In this document: positions 31,962-43,982 of the stretch, one piece after another | Layout of the letters: each line of letters begins with the position of its first letter | Numbering within the stretch: position 1 is the stretch's first letter | Origin: Takakia lepidozioides | Lineage: Eukaryota > Streptophyta > Takakiopsida > Takakiales > Takakiaceae | Assembly: GCA_030704615.1 (NCBI GenBank) | Contig: CM060732.1 | Coordinates: forward strand, 59,129,053 to 59,193,052 | Direction: 5' to 3' | Length of the DNA: 64,000 nucleotides | The notes under the pieces: generated by a model | The model's database searches: none | What the model was told of the DNA's origin: nothing | Seen by the model: only the letters and a program-made list of their open reading frames with translations | Program-made: the position numbers and the translations under genes

Positions 31962-34900
31962 ATGAATGGCGGGCCCATTAATGAATACGGAAAAAGGGCA
32001 ACAGAACAAACGGCAAGTACAGAAAAACGAAATTCTTGTCACATGTGTTATCCTAGTGGACAGTCCAGCAGAGAAAGTCCACTAAAGAAAATTAAATCTA
32101 AAATCCAGTCACAGCGGTTACAGCCAATCGAAAGCCAGAAAAGGAATCAAGAAATTGAAGGGAATTTAAGCGCAAGAGTCGGCGTCGTTCTAAGTAACGG
32201 GCGTCTCGACGGGACAAACCATCAATGCTATAGCTTTGAAGCTATGGAGGAACTAACAAACTATACGCTCGCAATATTACTCACGCAGTGGCATAGGGAC
32301 GGAAGAACAGAGCGAATTTTTTCTCTTAATCGATGCTTGCAAGCCCCGCAGGCTTACAAGAAATTACCCATAGCTTTTTGTGGCAACCATACGTTTATGC
32401 TTTGTGCCCTGCAGGCATTTCTTCAATTGTTACAGCCAAAACCTTTCTGTGGGTCTAGAATGAAGAGAGTGAGAGGAATGGAAGAAATCAGGGTGAAGAG
32501 CACCACAATCCTGCAAAAACAAACAATTGCTACTCCACAGGCGGTACAGTTACTGAAGGAGCTGCGATTGGAAGGATTGCAAAGCAAAGATTGGACATTG
32601 CACCATAGATAGTACATGTTACAATTCTTGCAGAACTTTGAGCCTAGGACAGGAGCAACAACGGTGAAGGGAGTTGAATTAGAAATTACTCCCCTATACC
32701 TACAGCAATTGTTTCAATTGCCAGCAGGTCAGGTGCATGTGGAAGAGCACAGGGTAAGACTGCAAATAGGGGACTTATTCCAAGAAGGGAGTTTCTTTAA
32801 AACTCAGGGTTATGCTTGTACCAAGGCCGTGTACCCAGGGCTAAGGGAGGTAGGCCAGGTATTGAACGTTCTGTTTGCCATGAAACAGAACCAACAGTAT
32901 TTGAGCAGATCCTTCACAGAGGAAATACTCAAAGCCCTGAGAGGAGAAGAGGTAGAATGGGCGGACATAATGTACAACGCACTGATAGAGGAGATGAAAA
33001 GATTACAGGGCACTGCCGCAAAGTCTCCTATTATAGTGTCTGGCCCAATCATTGCTCAAATAATTCTTGATTCTGGCATACTTGATGCTCGAGAAAGAAA
33101 GGAGATGGGAGTGTTTGAGACTGAAACCACTGCAATGGAAGAGCAAGGCTCTTCACACAGTGAGGGTGGACTGGCAGGGCAACCCCAGACTAAGAGACAG
33201 AGGCGGGGAAAGACTGTAGTGGCGGATCCACTAGCTTCACGGAAACCGCATGATAATGTTTCCCAAGCTCTTGTACAGGAAGGGGCACAGCAGCATAGAG
33301 AACTGCTATTATTGGAAGGAGGACCTTCCGAGAGGGAAGAGGAAGTTACTTCAGTATCACAGCCATCACAGCCAGATAATTGGCTTGTCACAAAGTTACC
33401 ACAAGTTGTCCATGCAGTTCCACCAGAAATAATTGATTTGGAGAAAGAAGGGTTAGACATTCCCACTACAGAACAGGTGGTGGCAGAAATTGAGAAGGGA
33501 GACCTTCTCTATGAATATTCTGGTCTGGTCAAGGACACAGTGATTCCGGAGGTGCAACAGTTGTACAGGGGAAACCTTGCGGTGCATATAATACACAAAC
33601 CTGTGACGGAGGTACCACAGGTAGAATGTCAAGACACTGCAGCACCGGTGACGGATGAAGCGGTTCAGGAAGAAAATCTGGTGGGGCAATGGCCTGAGTG
33701 GTTCGTGAGGCATCACACTGTTGAGGATCAGGGAGAACAGCAGCAAGCTCACCATGATGACCCTCAACAGGCCATGCTTATGAGTTCCATAAGCAGGACA
33801 CTTAATTTGTTGGGGACTTATGTCAAATCCCATGTTCCAACTACCCAATTGGCAGCTTTGAGGGAGGAACTCAGGAAGGAGTTTGAGGCTCGACTTGCCA
33901 CTGAGTGTGCAAACAAGGTTGATGAAGAGGTCACTCTCAAGATGCAGCAAGACTTGGAGAGTACAGAAGCGGCTTTGCAATTGGCCAAGGAACAATTGAT
34001 TGAGGCAGGCCTCGCGCAAGACCAGTTGCACGAAGCACATAAGCAACAGCTATACCAAATGCAAGTGAAGCATGAAAGCAAGTTGCAAGAAGTGAATGCA
34101 CTACATACGGAGTTGCAGACAGTGCATGACAGGATGGCCATACAATGCGCTACACTCACAATTATGCTTGACCAAGCTACAATAGAAATAAACAGTCAAG
34201 CGGAAAGATGTACGAAGGCAGAGACAGAGAATGTTGAGCAATTGAAACTCATTGTCGATATGAAGAATACAATCTGTCGCAATGAGAATACTTTCAAACA
34301 ATACAGGCAGGTTGAAGCTGACCAAGAGAGGTACATCCTGGAGTTGCAACAAACGCTCATGGTAAATAGAAATGAACTCTCTGTGGCTAACAAGGCTTGG
34401 AAGGAAGCCAATAATCTAGCTGCTGCCTATGCGAGTTTGGTTGAACCTCATGCGAAGCGCATGGAGGCTTTACAGCAGCAGATAGATGTGTACAGGCTCA
34501 CAGAGGAGAAAACTCTAAGGGGTGCCACAAGCAACTTGGTGGATAACCACCTTATGCAGGTCTGGTTAACACAAGGGCCGATAGAGGGCAAAGCACCAAG
34601 AAAGCTCACCCAAAGCGAGATGAATGAGCTCAGAGTGCAAGTGCAGAACATTGCCACAACTACTATAGACAATGTCTATAGTAGGATAGCAGAGTTACAG
34701 GAGGATGTAGACGGCCTGCAGACTCAAGTGGAGGACCTCACTTCAAATATCGACAAAAGAGTCTGTATACCTGAGGAACAGCTAATGGCTTCTTATTTAC
34801 AAGCGAGAACTTTGGCTTTTCAGTCTTCTTCACAGGGGGTGCAGGAGATGCCAATGGTACAAGAGCCAGTGCCACCAACACCACAACAAGTCATTGTGCC

Positions 34901-36017
34901 AGTAGCTGACCTTGTTGTTACTACAGCCACACCACAGCCACCACAGCCTGAGGTATGGGGGAATGCTGCTTTTAACCCACCTAAAACTCCAGCTGCAAGG
35001 GAGTACAGTCGGGCTATGATTATGCCCTTCAACCAAATTCCCATTGTGTTGGATTTGGCTTGGAAAGAATTTAGTCCTCCGCAGTCATTGGCACATTACT
35101 ATCAAATCATGCGCATTTGGCTGCCAGTGGCCACTAGGACTAAAGTTCTTCCGAACAATCGACCAATTGAGGATCATCACTTTGCGCAGTACTGGCATGA
35201 GGCAAGTACCATGTTGAAGGAATTAATTGTCTTCCAAGTTGTACATGGATTCATTTATACCAAGACCAAAGAGATAGCAAGTATTGTCATGGGCTGCGGG
35301 TTATACTACGCTGCTTGTTTTCTGGTACGTTATCACATTGAGCAACAGAAGATGCAAACGCGCTTTCTGAATTATTCCAGTGGGGATCATTGGGTCTTCC
35401 CTTCAGTGCCACCTCATATGTACCTATATGAGGCAAAAGTTATGATGCAAAAGGATTCTCAGATTCGTTCATGGTTTCATGCGGCCTGGAACAATTTGTC
35501 AACACAGAAATTCGGGCCTGACGATATTTTCTTTAAGGGACATGAGACATGGAAATATTTGCACAATTCACAAGTCATTGGTACACCACTCACCTGGACA
35601 GACAAGGAGCTCAGGGTCTTCACCAATTTTGCAATTCAGCGCTTACAACAAGTTTTACAATTTAAACTTCCAGACATGGTGGGACAACATTGTATGCCCC
35701 AGAGAATTCCAGTTAAAGTTCGACAGTTAAAACACCTCAGGGGGGACGAGGATTCTGATACAACTGTTTCTTCAGCGGACTCTTTTGACATGGCAGAGGA
35801 CTATGCAATTCAGATGGCAGAGAAGAAGAGACGGGGGTCTCCTATGCCTGAAAGATTACCTCGATATCAGCCTCCAGAGGGACTGACATATCCAGGTAGT
35901 GTTCAATCATCTCCCTCAACCAGTGACAGAACACGGGCTCGCACACGGAGTCCTTCACGAGACTCTAATCGTCAGAAGGGTGCTCGCTCACAAAGGGTTA
36001 CAAATCCCAAACAGTAA
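31962..36017 (+). CDS. Element A ORF3, third ORF after integrase (about 1,350 codons, one in-frame TAG)
   Basis: One frame runs from 31962 to the TAA at 36015-36017, interrupted only by TAG at 32610-32612. The part after this TAG is 1,133 residues. No signal peptide or membrane helix is seen, so it does not look like an envelope protein. At about residues 1-150 a segment (TTVKGVELEITPLYLQQLFQ, YPGLREVGQVLNVLF) resembles the VRG/LP-type modules found in ORFs of plant Athila-like elements. An acidic linker follows, then a long coiled coil at about 385-650 (heptads with Leu, Glu, Gln). The globular C-terminal part (about 640-1125) is the one shared with element E. In element B the N-terminal start of this region is fused in frame to pol and the rest is deleted. 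The role is unknown; a particle, tether or movement function is only a guess. Confidence 0.8.
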
Positions 36018-36039
36018 ACCGTGAGGACACGGCTTTTTG

Positions 36040-36055
36040 AGAGGGGAAGGGGTAA
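36040..36055 (+). promoter_or_regulatory. Polypurine tract of element A
   Basis: AGAGGGGAAGGGGTAA lies directly before the 3' LTR. This is the usual position of the plus-strand primer. Confidence 0.85.
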
Positions 36056-37010
36056 TGTTAGAGGACGGTCTGGGACTTAGGCACTTTTACGGGATCTGTG
36101 GGGTACCCTTAATTTTTGCACAGACTGAGACCAACAGGAGCCTTAGGGGTGACAGCAACGCACTTTAGGGGGGGGTTACACAGCCCGTCACAGTCTGACA
36201 CAGCCCGTCACAGCCAACACAGCTCGTCACAGTCCAACACAGCCCGTCACAGTCCGACACAGCCCGTCACAGCCAACACAACTCGTCACAGTCCAACACA
36301 GCCCGTCACAGTCCGACACAGCCGACACAGCCAGACACAGCCGTCACAGCCAGTCACAGCTGTCACGACCATAGGGAACGGATAGCAGGACAGGGAACGA
36401 CTGTGGGGAACAACATTTGCGAATGGAACATGTTAGTTCACAGATGACGGTTAGTGAGGGAAACGGTTAGAACAACGGGTAGGAAGATAAAGCCAGGAGC
36501 AAGGACTGGAAAAGGATCACTTCTTGGGGGGACTTCGGACATCACTGGGAGGAAATGAGGCAGAGAGGCATCTCTGAGCAGAAAGAGGGAGAGCACGGAG
36601 TAGGAGGAGGACGATCTGTTGATGCTTGATGAATGCAGGCAGTAGAGTTGTAATGTAGAGCAGATTAGAGACTCCATGGCTTCAGCCTGATACTTGATAG
36701 ATATTAATCTGATACATACTTCATACTCACACTGTGTAGAGAGATCTGAGTGAAGCTGTGGAATGAATGGATGAGTTGATGGAATCCGATAGATTGCTGA
36801 AGCAAACTGATACTTAATTACCAACAGTAAGGTAACTAGCTAACATGAATGCGGGAAGGAAAACAAATAGGAAACACCCCCATGATACACTAGCTGTAGG
36901 TCATGACTGATTGTTCTGAGTGGGCTGAGTGCTTAGAGATTCCCAACTCTTCTATCTTGGAGTTTCCGCCTCGGATAGCGAAGGGATGGGTGAGTAAAAG
37001 CCGCGCGACA
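36056..37010 (+). repeat. Element A 3' LTR
   Basis: This 955-bp copy of the 5' LTR has an enlarged CACAGCC array (about 36178-36368) and scattered substitutions. It ends GCGACA and is followed by the target duplication GGCTT. Confidence 0.93.
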
Positions 37011-37071
37011 GGCTTGAGGAGAGAATATACTCAAAAAAATATGCTTGCTCTAACGTTTTGACTAGAGTTAC

Positions 37072-37851
37072 CTCCTTGTTATCAAACAGGGCAACTGCAC
37101 GGATGCAACTCTCATCAGCCAAGGATTCAGTATCCCCACAAGTATCTAACAGGACATGCAGTGCACAGAAGGATGATGGCAAATTATCAAGCCTGACCGA
37201 AAAAATGAACTCTTTGCGAGCACCCCCAATGCAGCTTGGTTGTGTGTCACACACATTTAACTCAAAGTCCACAATCTCCTCCTCGGCACAATCCAGTTGT
37301 TCTGCTAGCACCTGAATGAATGCCACTGTGTTAGAGAAATGACACAAAAATTGGAGGGCAGTAGAAGCGGGTAAAACATAGAATGTACTCATAAGATGGC
37401 CTTTGTCGTGGCCGTGTGGCCCCAGTTTGGGTGGAACAAGAGGGAACAAACACTACCTTTGTGAGGGTTTCACTCCAGTAGTGGGACTTACCTTGATATG
37501 AACAATTTGTTCAGGCTTTCCACTCTAGAATGCCCTCATCAATCTGCTGCGTGTGATCTGCCCATCAATTAGACCCCAACAGAGTCAGGGCTTTAGGCTC
37601 AGTCTCAAGATTTTGAAAGATGGTGAACAGAGGTGCAGGGACTATGTTCTTGAATATAGCCTGATGACGGTCGCTCTTTGATGAGAATACCCTGTACATT
37701 GTGTCAGAAAATGGATAGTGTCTTAAGGCCGCCCGCACATTGACAATCTCCCTTTCCTCTCTGCATCTGTTTTTTTGTTCGAAGTTAGACTCCCCACCCT
37801 CAGTCAAAAGAGAGAGAGAGAATGTACTCATAAGACGTTGATTGCCGTAGT

Positions 37852-37927
<76 letters not shown>

Positions 37928-38678
37928 TTGCAGCAGAAGTGAATGATGAGCCTTGTTCATTGTGTAAAGGGCACCATTGCCACCCTCAGTGTGGCCAGAC
38001 AACTCGGACTTGATTTTGGTTGCCAATACTGGTGCTAAATGTGTCTCCAAATTTGGCTTGAACCCATCAGTATTTACAGTCCTGTATCATGGGTCAACCA
38101 AGAAATATGAGAGCTGGTCATGCAGTTTCACCCTCCAACTTATGAATATATCCCCATAATCATCTTAATGCAGGCTGCTTGAGTGTTGATTAAGGGTTAG
38201 CCTTGAATGTCGTACTAAAAGAAATGAGTTTATTCTGGCACAACTTTTGAAGCTCTCGGCCTAAGATGGATATGTCCTCCATGTGGGACATGAGATCTAA
38301 AGGGAAACTAATTAACCTTGGCTTGCCCAAGCCTTCCAACCATAGATCTTGCACTGGTTTGAATCAAGTGGGATGTGACAGGTAACGAGTGAAAATGAGA
38401 GATTGGGAAAGTAAGGACCTGTCAAGGTGGATGGCCAAGGTAGGGATGTGCAGGATAGGATGCTCCACCTTCACAAGCTCGTGCATAATACCCTTTCCTT
38501 TTCTCAAAGAGGACACGCCCCACCACAAAGAGGTCACGATCAAACCAAGTGTACCACAACCCACCCCCATATGTCTGACCTCCCACATTCAAAAAACCTG
38601 CTTTGGTTGAAGCTGACACTGGCTTCAGCTTTGGACAAGGGCTGTCCGTATGTGCCGCAATCACATGAAAGCCATTTC
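37072..38678 (-). pseudogene. Aspartyl aminopeptidase (M18 family) remnant, three exons
   Basis: M18 enzymes are zinc aminopeptidases that remove N-terminal Asp or Glu. Exon at 38678-38419: GNGFHVIAAHTDSPCPKLKP with the metal-ligand His, TYGGGLWYTWFDRDL, then IPTLAIHLDR. Exon at 38081-37928: TVNTDGFKPNLETHLAPVLA, then AHHSLLLQ. Exon at 37311-37072: VLAEQLDCAEEEIVDFELNV, CDTQPS, then VALFDNKE, ending at GAG|GTAACT. All junctions are GT-AG and in phase. A 1-bp frame change in the first exon (near 38490) breaks the protein. The following exons are not found beyond element A, left of 23801, and no N-terminal exon is certain. I read it as a truncated copy or captured fragment; a host gene badly damaged by insertions is the alternative. 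Confidence 0.85.
37854..37924 (+). repeat. (AG)n microsatellite followed by poly-G
   Basis: About 58 bp of GA repeats run into about 11 G inside the second intron of the M18 remnant, close to its donor site (CAA|GTTCC on minus). Confidence 0.95.
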
Positions 38679-38709
38679 CTGCTTGATATCTGCTTGGTGC
38701 ATCACACAA

Positions 38710-39322
38710 TCCTCATTGATCTACATATGCCATTCACCAGTCACACAAACATAAATTGATAGGGGCCCGACCAGCTGAGAATCTTAAGAGGTGTGGAGGG
38801 AAAAATGTGCTCCTTGGCGGTTCCCTATTTGTAGTAGCTGTGACAAATCCTTGACAGCATGAGCTACACAGACACCCACATTTACTAAGCTGCTTGTGGG
38901 TACAAGATCCACCAGAGTATGAAAACTCAATGTAATTTGTTGCTAATAAAATTGTAGTTGGAGGGACTAGGTGTTGATGAACGGTTGGCACTGACATCAT
39001 AATCAAGAGCATAAAGTTGTTTCGACCACTATTACTGTAGGCCCCTCCCTTACTGCACCAAGGTCACACGGTAGAAAGTAAAGGCAGAAAACAGTGAAAG
39101 AGATGAACAATAACAAAAAGCTTGAAATAATTGAAATGGATGTCCAATTTCACACCATATCAAGAAGACGCCCCTTTGCTTCCTGCTATTGATCAAAATT
39201 GGGGACGGTACTATCCAAAGTGCTCTTATCATAGCAATAAGGCATATACAAAGCAGAGCCCATTATTCATTGCAGTATTCAGCATGAATATATGTACCAG
39301 CAGAAACACTGGCACCCTGTTT
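38710..39322. other. Stretch between M18 remnant and transposase C-terminus
   Basis: Only short open frames are present. It may hold 3' sequence of transposon D or 5' exons of the M18 remnant, but I cannot recognise either. Confidence 0.35.
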
Positions 39323-40198
39323 TCACCTATTGGTGCAAACCAAACTGTCTCGCCATGCCCACTCAATAGGTTCCCCATTGTGACGACGTGTAACTTGGGC
39401 ATTGTGCAACACTCTTTCAAGAGAGTGCCAAGATCTTGTGCTGATGATTCGAGAGGGCTTGTACCGCTTGAGGATGCCAGTCCGTCGGCCAACAACCTCC
39501 AGCATGCCTAAATCCACCTCACCAACAAAATAATCCTGCTCCACAAATGGCCCTGCTACAATTTCTCTCCTCATACTCTCTTCTTCAGCTGGAGAGACTA
39601 TTGTGAACCTGGGTCCAGACACACTCCTCACCACAGCCGCCGAGAACGATTGGGAACCACTATTCCTGACCATCACTATATCCCCTGTTTCGGGGTAAGG
39701 AGGGCAGCGGCCGGGCATTCCTGGTTGGCACAGATGCTCCCGGGGTGAAATATCCTCCAACTCATATGCAACAATATGCCCCCTATTTTGCACTACTATA
39801 GGGAGTGGGATGAATTTGTGCATTAGGAGGTGCGTGGGTCTGATGTCATTACCAGGCCACCTCTGTGGACATGGTTGCAAGACAACCATACTAGTACGGC
39901 TGTCCTTGAGAGCCACAGCAGATGATGACGACGACATTGCTATATTGTAGTACTCACCTTGGAAGAAAACCCTCTTGTCACCATAGAATTCGTGAATGAA
40001 GAATCGGGTGATCTTTGCCTTCCATGTCCATGAGTGGCCTTCATAAGCCTCATCAGGCTCAACAACCACTGAATCACCAACTCGATATTCCTTCCCATTG
40101 AGCATCAGAAATGTGAATCCTTGCACTGAACTTTGAAAGAGTAGCGAGTTCTCATTAGACATAATGCCAAGGCTGCTCCAGAATTGCCGCAAGTACAA
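39323..40198 (-). pseudogene. Tnp2-type transposase D, C-terminal exon(s)
   Basis: This frame encodes the C-terminal part of the transposase gene whose other exons lie at 58066-60947. It has a BAH/agenet-like stretch (EYRVGDSVVVEPDE, SWTWKAKITRFFIHEFYG, VFFQGEYYN), typical of the tails of long plant Tnp2-like proteins, and a basic end (RRTGILKRYKPSR) before the stop. Joining this piece with 58071 at the shared GTACAA hexamer gives an open reading across the former break for about 15 codons. Element C appears to have inserted there. Confidence 0.55.
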
Positions 40199-40203
40199 AC
40201 TCG

Positions 40204-42234
40204 TGTTTTCCAGGATTGGTGTTGGAAGTGCTTTCTTTCGTGGCCTGGCCCTATGATCACGGCGCCAACAGTGTTGGCGTGATCTTTTCTGTGATGCAAG
40301 CAGCCCAATGGCAGCGGTAAACAGGACCCTTTGTGTGAAGCCCCCTTGAGCAGTGACACGTCGGAAATCCCCTTTTGTAATGGTGACACAGATTTAGGAG
40401 AAGGCAGCTCAGGTCTTCTTGAACTGCAGAGGCACTGATTTCATTCAGGGTTCAGGTTTTCTTCATCTCATCTCCCCAAATTGGCCATCCCCCCCATCAG
40501 CCCTTTTGCTGAACAGCTCTCTCATTTCCCAAATCCCCTTTTCTCTCTCTCTCTCTCTCTTCCCTTTTTCGTCTGTTTCTCTATCTCTGTCTATGTCTAC
40601 AGGCTCCTCACTTCTTCACAGCAGCACATCTATCATGTAATGCAAATGCACACTCTGCCAAGCATCCAGTGCAGCCAGTCTTGAAGTCATCCTCGGTCTC
40701 TCAAGACACAACCATCCTCTTCATCAGTCTCTCTCTCCCTCTCTCCCTCTTGTCCCTTTCTTCTCTGTTTCTCTCTCTCTCTCTCTGTCAATGTTCAGCC
40801 CTTCACACTACCTTTTTCCAAAGAACCCATTGCCCAAACAGCTCTCATCCCTTCTTCAGGTTTCAACCAAATACCCCAACACCCCTCTTTTCCCTTCAAC
40901 TGTGTCACGCAATTGTTCATATCCTGACACCATACTTAGATCACCTTATCCTTTCTATGTTTTCAACAGTTCCAGCTAACCCTCATTTGATCTCTCCAGG
41001 CAAACAAGCTAGATTTACATTGGTTTCAGTGCATCACTACCCACGGCAGCATTGTGTGCAGGTTTATAACACTGAAACAAGATTCAAGAATGAAGACAAC
41101 AGTGACCATTCTGATTTCAGTGACAAACAATCTCTCTCTCTCTCTCTTCACTCATTTCTCTTACTAACACCACAACATCAGGTGCATCCATCCTTTCCAT
41201 GTTCTGGTTTGAAGTCCAGAGTCTCCATTCCATTTCCAAAAATCTTTTCCTCTATCACATGTCTCCACCATTTCTCTTCTACCAAGATGCAGTCCTAAAT
41301 CTACCAAAAGCAATTTCTAAGTTTCAACAAAAAAAGGCCAACAGTCCACAGACTTATCTGTTTTTATCCTCTAGTGAAGCGGTGGGTCTGCCTGTCAAGG
41401 TGGCACCTCGCCATCGCCTGTCAGCAGCCACTTCAACCTTTTCTCCTTGTCTTGATTCCAGTCTTTATCATGCCATGATGGCTCCTCTTCATCCCTTGGA
41501 ACATCCTGTGGCTTGCCCACTAAATTGCTCTATGCAATTCCTTCTTACGAATCGACCTGGTCCTATAACAAGAAGACACAAAAGTAGCTAGAAGCTTGAT
41601 GACAGAGAACGTGAGATGCCATACAGCCAGCACTCCACATGTTTTATCCCCCCCATTGATTGTGCCCAGACTCTCTTCCTTGTGCTTCCAGCAGCTGGCC
41701 GTTTTCCTTGCTTGCTCATCTGCCCATAACTGTCATCTTCAAGGCAATGGCGGCAGCGGTGGTGCGCCGCTCTCCTTACATGCTCCTATCTCCTGGAATT
41801 GATCATCACTCCGAGAGAGGCGGCACCGCTTCCCTTTACACAGAATACCAAGCAGAGGCACTTAATGCCGCTTCCTAAACCAAGCAAAATCCCACAGCGT
41901 AGGTACAACCTCCCAACAACAGGCTGCCCTGCCAACACCACTGCTCGCAGCAGCTGCTACGAGTCACCCGTCATCTTCCTCTTTGTTTTTCTCAACCCGT
42001 GATTTTAGGTTAAGCACCAGTGATGAAAACGTTCATCGCATGGATGAAAATACGCACTGTCATGACTTAGCCATTTTTTCTCCTGGCAAAGCATAAGCTC
42101 AGTGTGCCCATGAAATTATCTGCATGCAGGGATACATCCCTCCTGTAGTTGGGATAACGGGCACTCCTATTATGTGATGTAGGTCTTAACGGTAAAACAA
42201 AGATGTAATGTCACTCCCCTGCATTCACACTACA
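40204..42234 (-). repeat. Element C 3' LTR (left; outer end uncertain)
   Basis: The part 40936-42234 is near-identical to 56782-58070. The extension to about 40204 is inferred, because the right LTR is cut at 56782. It contains CT-rich runs near 40540, 40730 and 41135. On minus it starts TGTAGTGTGAATG. Confidence 0.65.
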
Positions 42235-42258
42235 TATGTAGTGTGTCCCCCTTTTTAA
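42235..42258 (-). promoter_or_regulatory. Polypurine tract of element C
   Basis: On minus, AAAAAGGGGGACACAC precedes the LTR start with a short spacer, which is the expected place for plus-strand priming. Confidence 0.6.
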
Positions 42259-43982
42259 GTGTCAGGGTCCTCACTGACCACCTTCACTGGCTGATCACCC
42301 ACTGGTGGTATGGAGGGTTTCAAGTCCCTCCTACTTCTTACCCATTCTTTGTTTGCCCCATCTCTTAGCCTGCATCTGCGTGCAGCTTCCCCTGTCCTTG
42401 TGGTGTTTCCCGCATCTTTGTACCCCAAAAAGTCATAGGGTCCCTCCCATGGAGATGTCATGGAAGACTTCTTCCCAGGCCTCATCATCATCACCTTGTT
42501 GTTCTCCATCAACCTGCAGTAGCTGTGCCTTGTTTGATGTTTCCTTGCATAATCTCTTGCCTGCTGATGCTGCGCTTTCTTCACATTTTTTCGCAGCTTA
42601 GCTTTTATCTCTGAGAGGAGCTGGATTTTTTTTTGCATCATAAGTGTGACCTCTGCAACAGATCCATCAAGATTTACTGTTGTTGTGAGAAAGTGCAACC
42701 TGTTATCGATCCCCAGTCTTGGAATCCTACCAGTCAGCACTTGAAAAGGTGAGAATCTTGTTGAAGCATGAATACCCATTCTGTAACCAAACAAGGCTTT
42801 GTATAGGTTCTGATCCCACTCAGTGTCGTTTCCAACTCCCAAGGTGGTGATGCTCTGCTTGAGTGACTTAATCACTCTTTCCACCATACCATTACACTGC
42901 GGCCAGTAGGGAGCGCTATGCTCTCTTTTTATACCATATTCGCGGCACGTATCTTCAAACTCACCTCCCCACTCTGTGCCATTGTCAGTGAGCAATGTGT
43001 GGGGGCAGCTATACCTGTTAATGACTTCCTCCTCAAGAAAGCGGGCAGTAAGTGCTGTTGTATGATCTGCCACTGGTGCAGCCTCTATCCATTTTGAGAA
43101 GTGATCTATTGCCACTAGAAAGTACTGATTTCCCCTGCTGGTTATAGGTAATGGTCCTGCCGTGTCAATTGCAACTCTGAAAAACAGATCCACTATTGGA
43201 ATACTGTGCAGTTTTGAGCTACCTGAGCGCAACACTCCGTTCTGTTTAGCCATCTGACATTCGCCACAGCCTTTGAGTACTTGCCTGATGAGTTTTGTTC
43301 TGTCATGCCAGAAATACCGTCGGCATATCTCCTCTTGTGTTCTTCGGACTCCAAAATGGCCCGTGGCCTTATGCACTTCAGTGATTATTGCCTCTCTGTC
43401 CGTTCTTGGTGGAACTACCCTTCCCTCAAAGTAGACCTCACCCTTGAGATAGGAGTACTGCCTTGCCCGCCTGTTGGCTCTTTTGCTCTCCTCCTTTGTC
43501 AGATAGTCATTGACTTCTCCAAAACATAAGAGATGCATAACTTCCACATCATCAAGTACATCAAGTTGCCTTTCCTCCTTAACAGCCACTGTATGATTGT
43601 CAGAGCTGATGAGAGACCTTTTCCCCCATCTTTCAGCTTCGCGTAATAGTGACATCTGAGTGGCCTTGGTGGGTGTGCTCCATGGCACCCAGTCCCCTTC
43701 ATCATCCTTGTTATAAGAAGAAATGTCTTGTTCGGAACAATGTGGCCCATCACTGTCTGAAGAATAAAATGTCTTGGTGGAACACTCACCCCCCATGTTC
43801 TCTTCAACTGGCCATTCTGACGAGGTAGTCACCCGAGTTTTTCTTGTTGTTTCTGTGCTTGTAGATTGTTGAAGGAAGGGTGTTTCTTGCAAGCTCCCCT
43901 CTTCATCGTTTGATCGTTCCTTCACAATTTTGCAGGCTGGCTGTACCTTGCTTAGCTCCTGATCACGAGCATATCTTTCCAA
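42255..43982 (-). CDS. Element C integrase
   Basis: This is the C-terminal part of pol, about 575 residues. It has a zinc-binding HHCC motif (HKATGHFG ... CGECQMAK), the integrase core with AIDTAGP, LLTDNGTEWGGEF and PQCNGMVERV supplying the D, D, E residues, and a basic C-terminal domain (SPWEGPYDFLGYKD). The frame differs from the RNase H part upstream and overlaps it by about 30 bp (43952-43982). One indel or a frameshift therefore separates them. The N-terminal 200 residues before the HHCC motif are Ser/Glu-rich and unrecognised. Confidence 0.85.
   Translation of the reverse strand: MERYARDQELSKVQPACKIVKERSNDEEGSLQETPFLQQSTSTETTRKTRVTTSSEWPVEENMGGECSTKTFYSSDSDGPHCSEQDISSYNKDDEGDWVPWSTPTKATQMSLLREAERWGKRSLISSDNHTVAVKEERQLDVLDDVEVMHLLCFGEVNDYLTKEESKRANRRARQYSYLKGEVYFEGRVVPPRTDREAIITEVHKATGHFGVRRTQEEICRRYFWHDRTKLIRQVLKGCGECQMAKQNGVLRSGSSKLHSIPIVDLFFRVAIDTAGPLPITSRGNQYFLVAIDHFSKWIEAAPVADHTTALTARFLEEEVINRYSCPHTLLTDNGTEWGGEFEDTCREYGIKREHSAPYWPQCNGMVERVIKSLKQSITTLGVGNDTEWDQNLYKALFGYRMGIHASTRFSPFQVLTGRIPRLGIDNRLHFLTTTVNLDGSVAEVTLMMQKKIQLLSEIKAKLRKNVKKAQHQQARDYARKHQTRHSYCRLMENNKVMMMRPGKKSSMTSPWEGPYDFLGYKDAGNTTRTGEAARRCRLRDGANKEWVRSRRDLKPSIPPVGDQPVKVVSEDPDT

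Larger units (their letters stand above)
23801..37010 (+). mobile_element. Element A: 13.2-kb Ty3-type LTR retrotransposon with ORF0 and ORF3
   Basis: This is a complete but decayed element. LTRs at 23801-24726 and 36056-37010 begin TGTTAGAG and end GCGACA. A 5-bp target duplication GGCTT lies at 23796-23800 and 37011-37015. The order ORF0, gag, protease, RT, RNase H, integrase, ORF3, polypurine tract, 3' LTR is seen. RT before integrase places it with Ty3-type (Metaviridae-like) elements. The two LTRs differ in length (926 against 955 bp) and in several bases, so the insertion is not recent. It lies in an intron of the M18 aminopeptidase remnant that continues at 37072. Confidence 0.95.

Noticed and set aside
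21760-32612. Alternative genetic code with TAG as Gln (TAG in the S1-family gene, ORF3, pol of A and the LINE)
   Set aside because: Element B has CAG where A has TAG, A also has TGA and TAA lesions, and frames in B read normally with the standard code. Nonsense mutation is simpler.
32616-36017. ORF3 as an envelope glycoprotein
   Set aside because: There is no signal peptide, no membrane helix and no Cys pattern. A long coiled coil and soluble-looking domains dominate.
36952-37071. Extension of the M18 frame past the last exon into element A
   Set aside because: A consensus GT donor at 37071 ends the exon, and family similarity stops there.
40199-40380. Upstream extension of the transposase D C-terminal frame (open to about 40380)
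   Set aside because: Joining at GTACAA with 58071 fits better, which makes this stretch LTR sequence of C. The open frame is short and no family motif is visible. The point is not fully settled.
40376-40384. TGTAATG at 40376 as the outer end of the element C LTR, mirroring TGTAGTG at the other end
   Set aside because: Flanking bases (CCTTT) do not match the right flank (GTACA), and the GTACAA pair further left gives a better joined reading. Kept only as an alternative.
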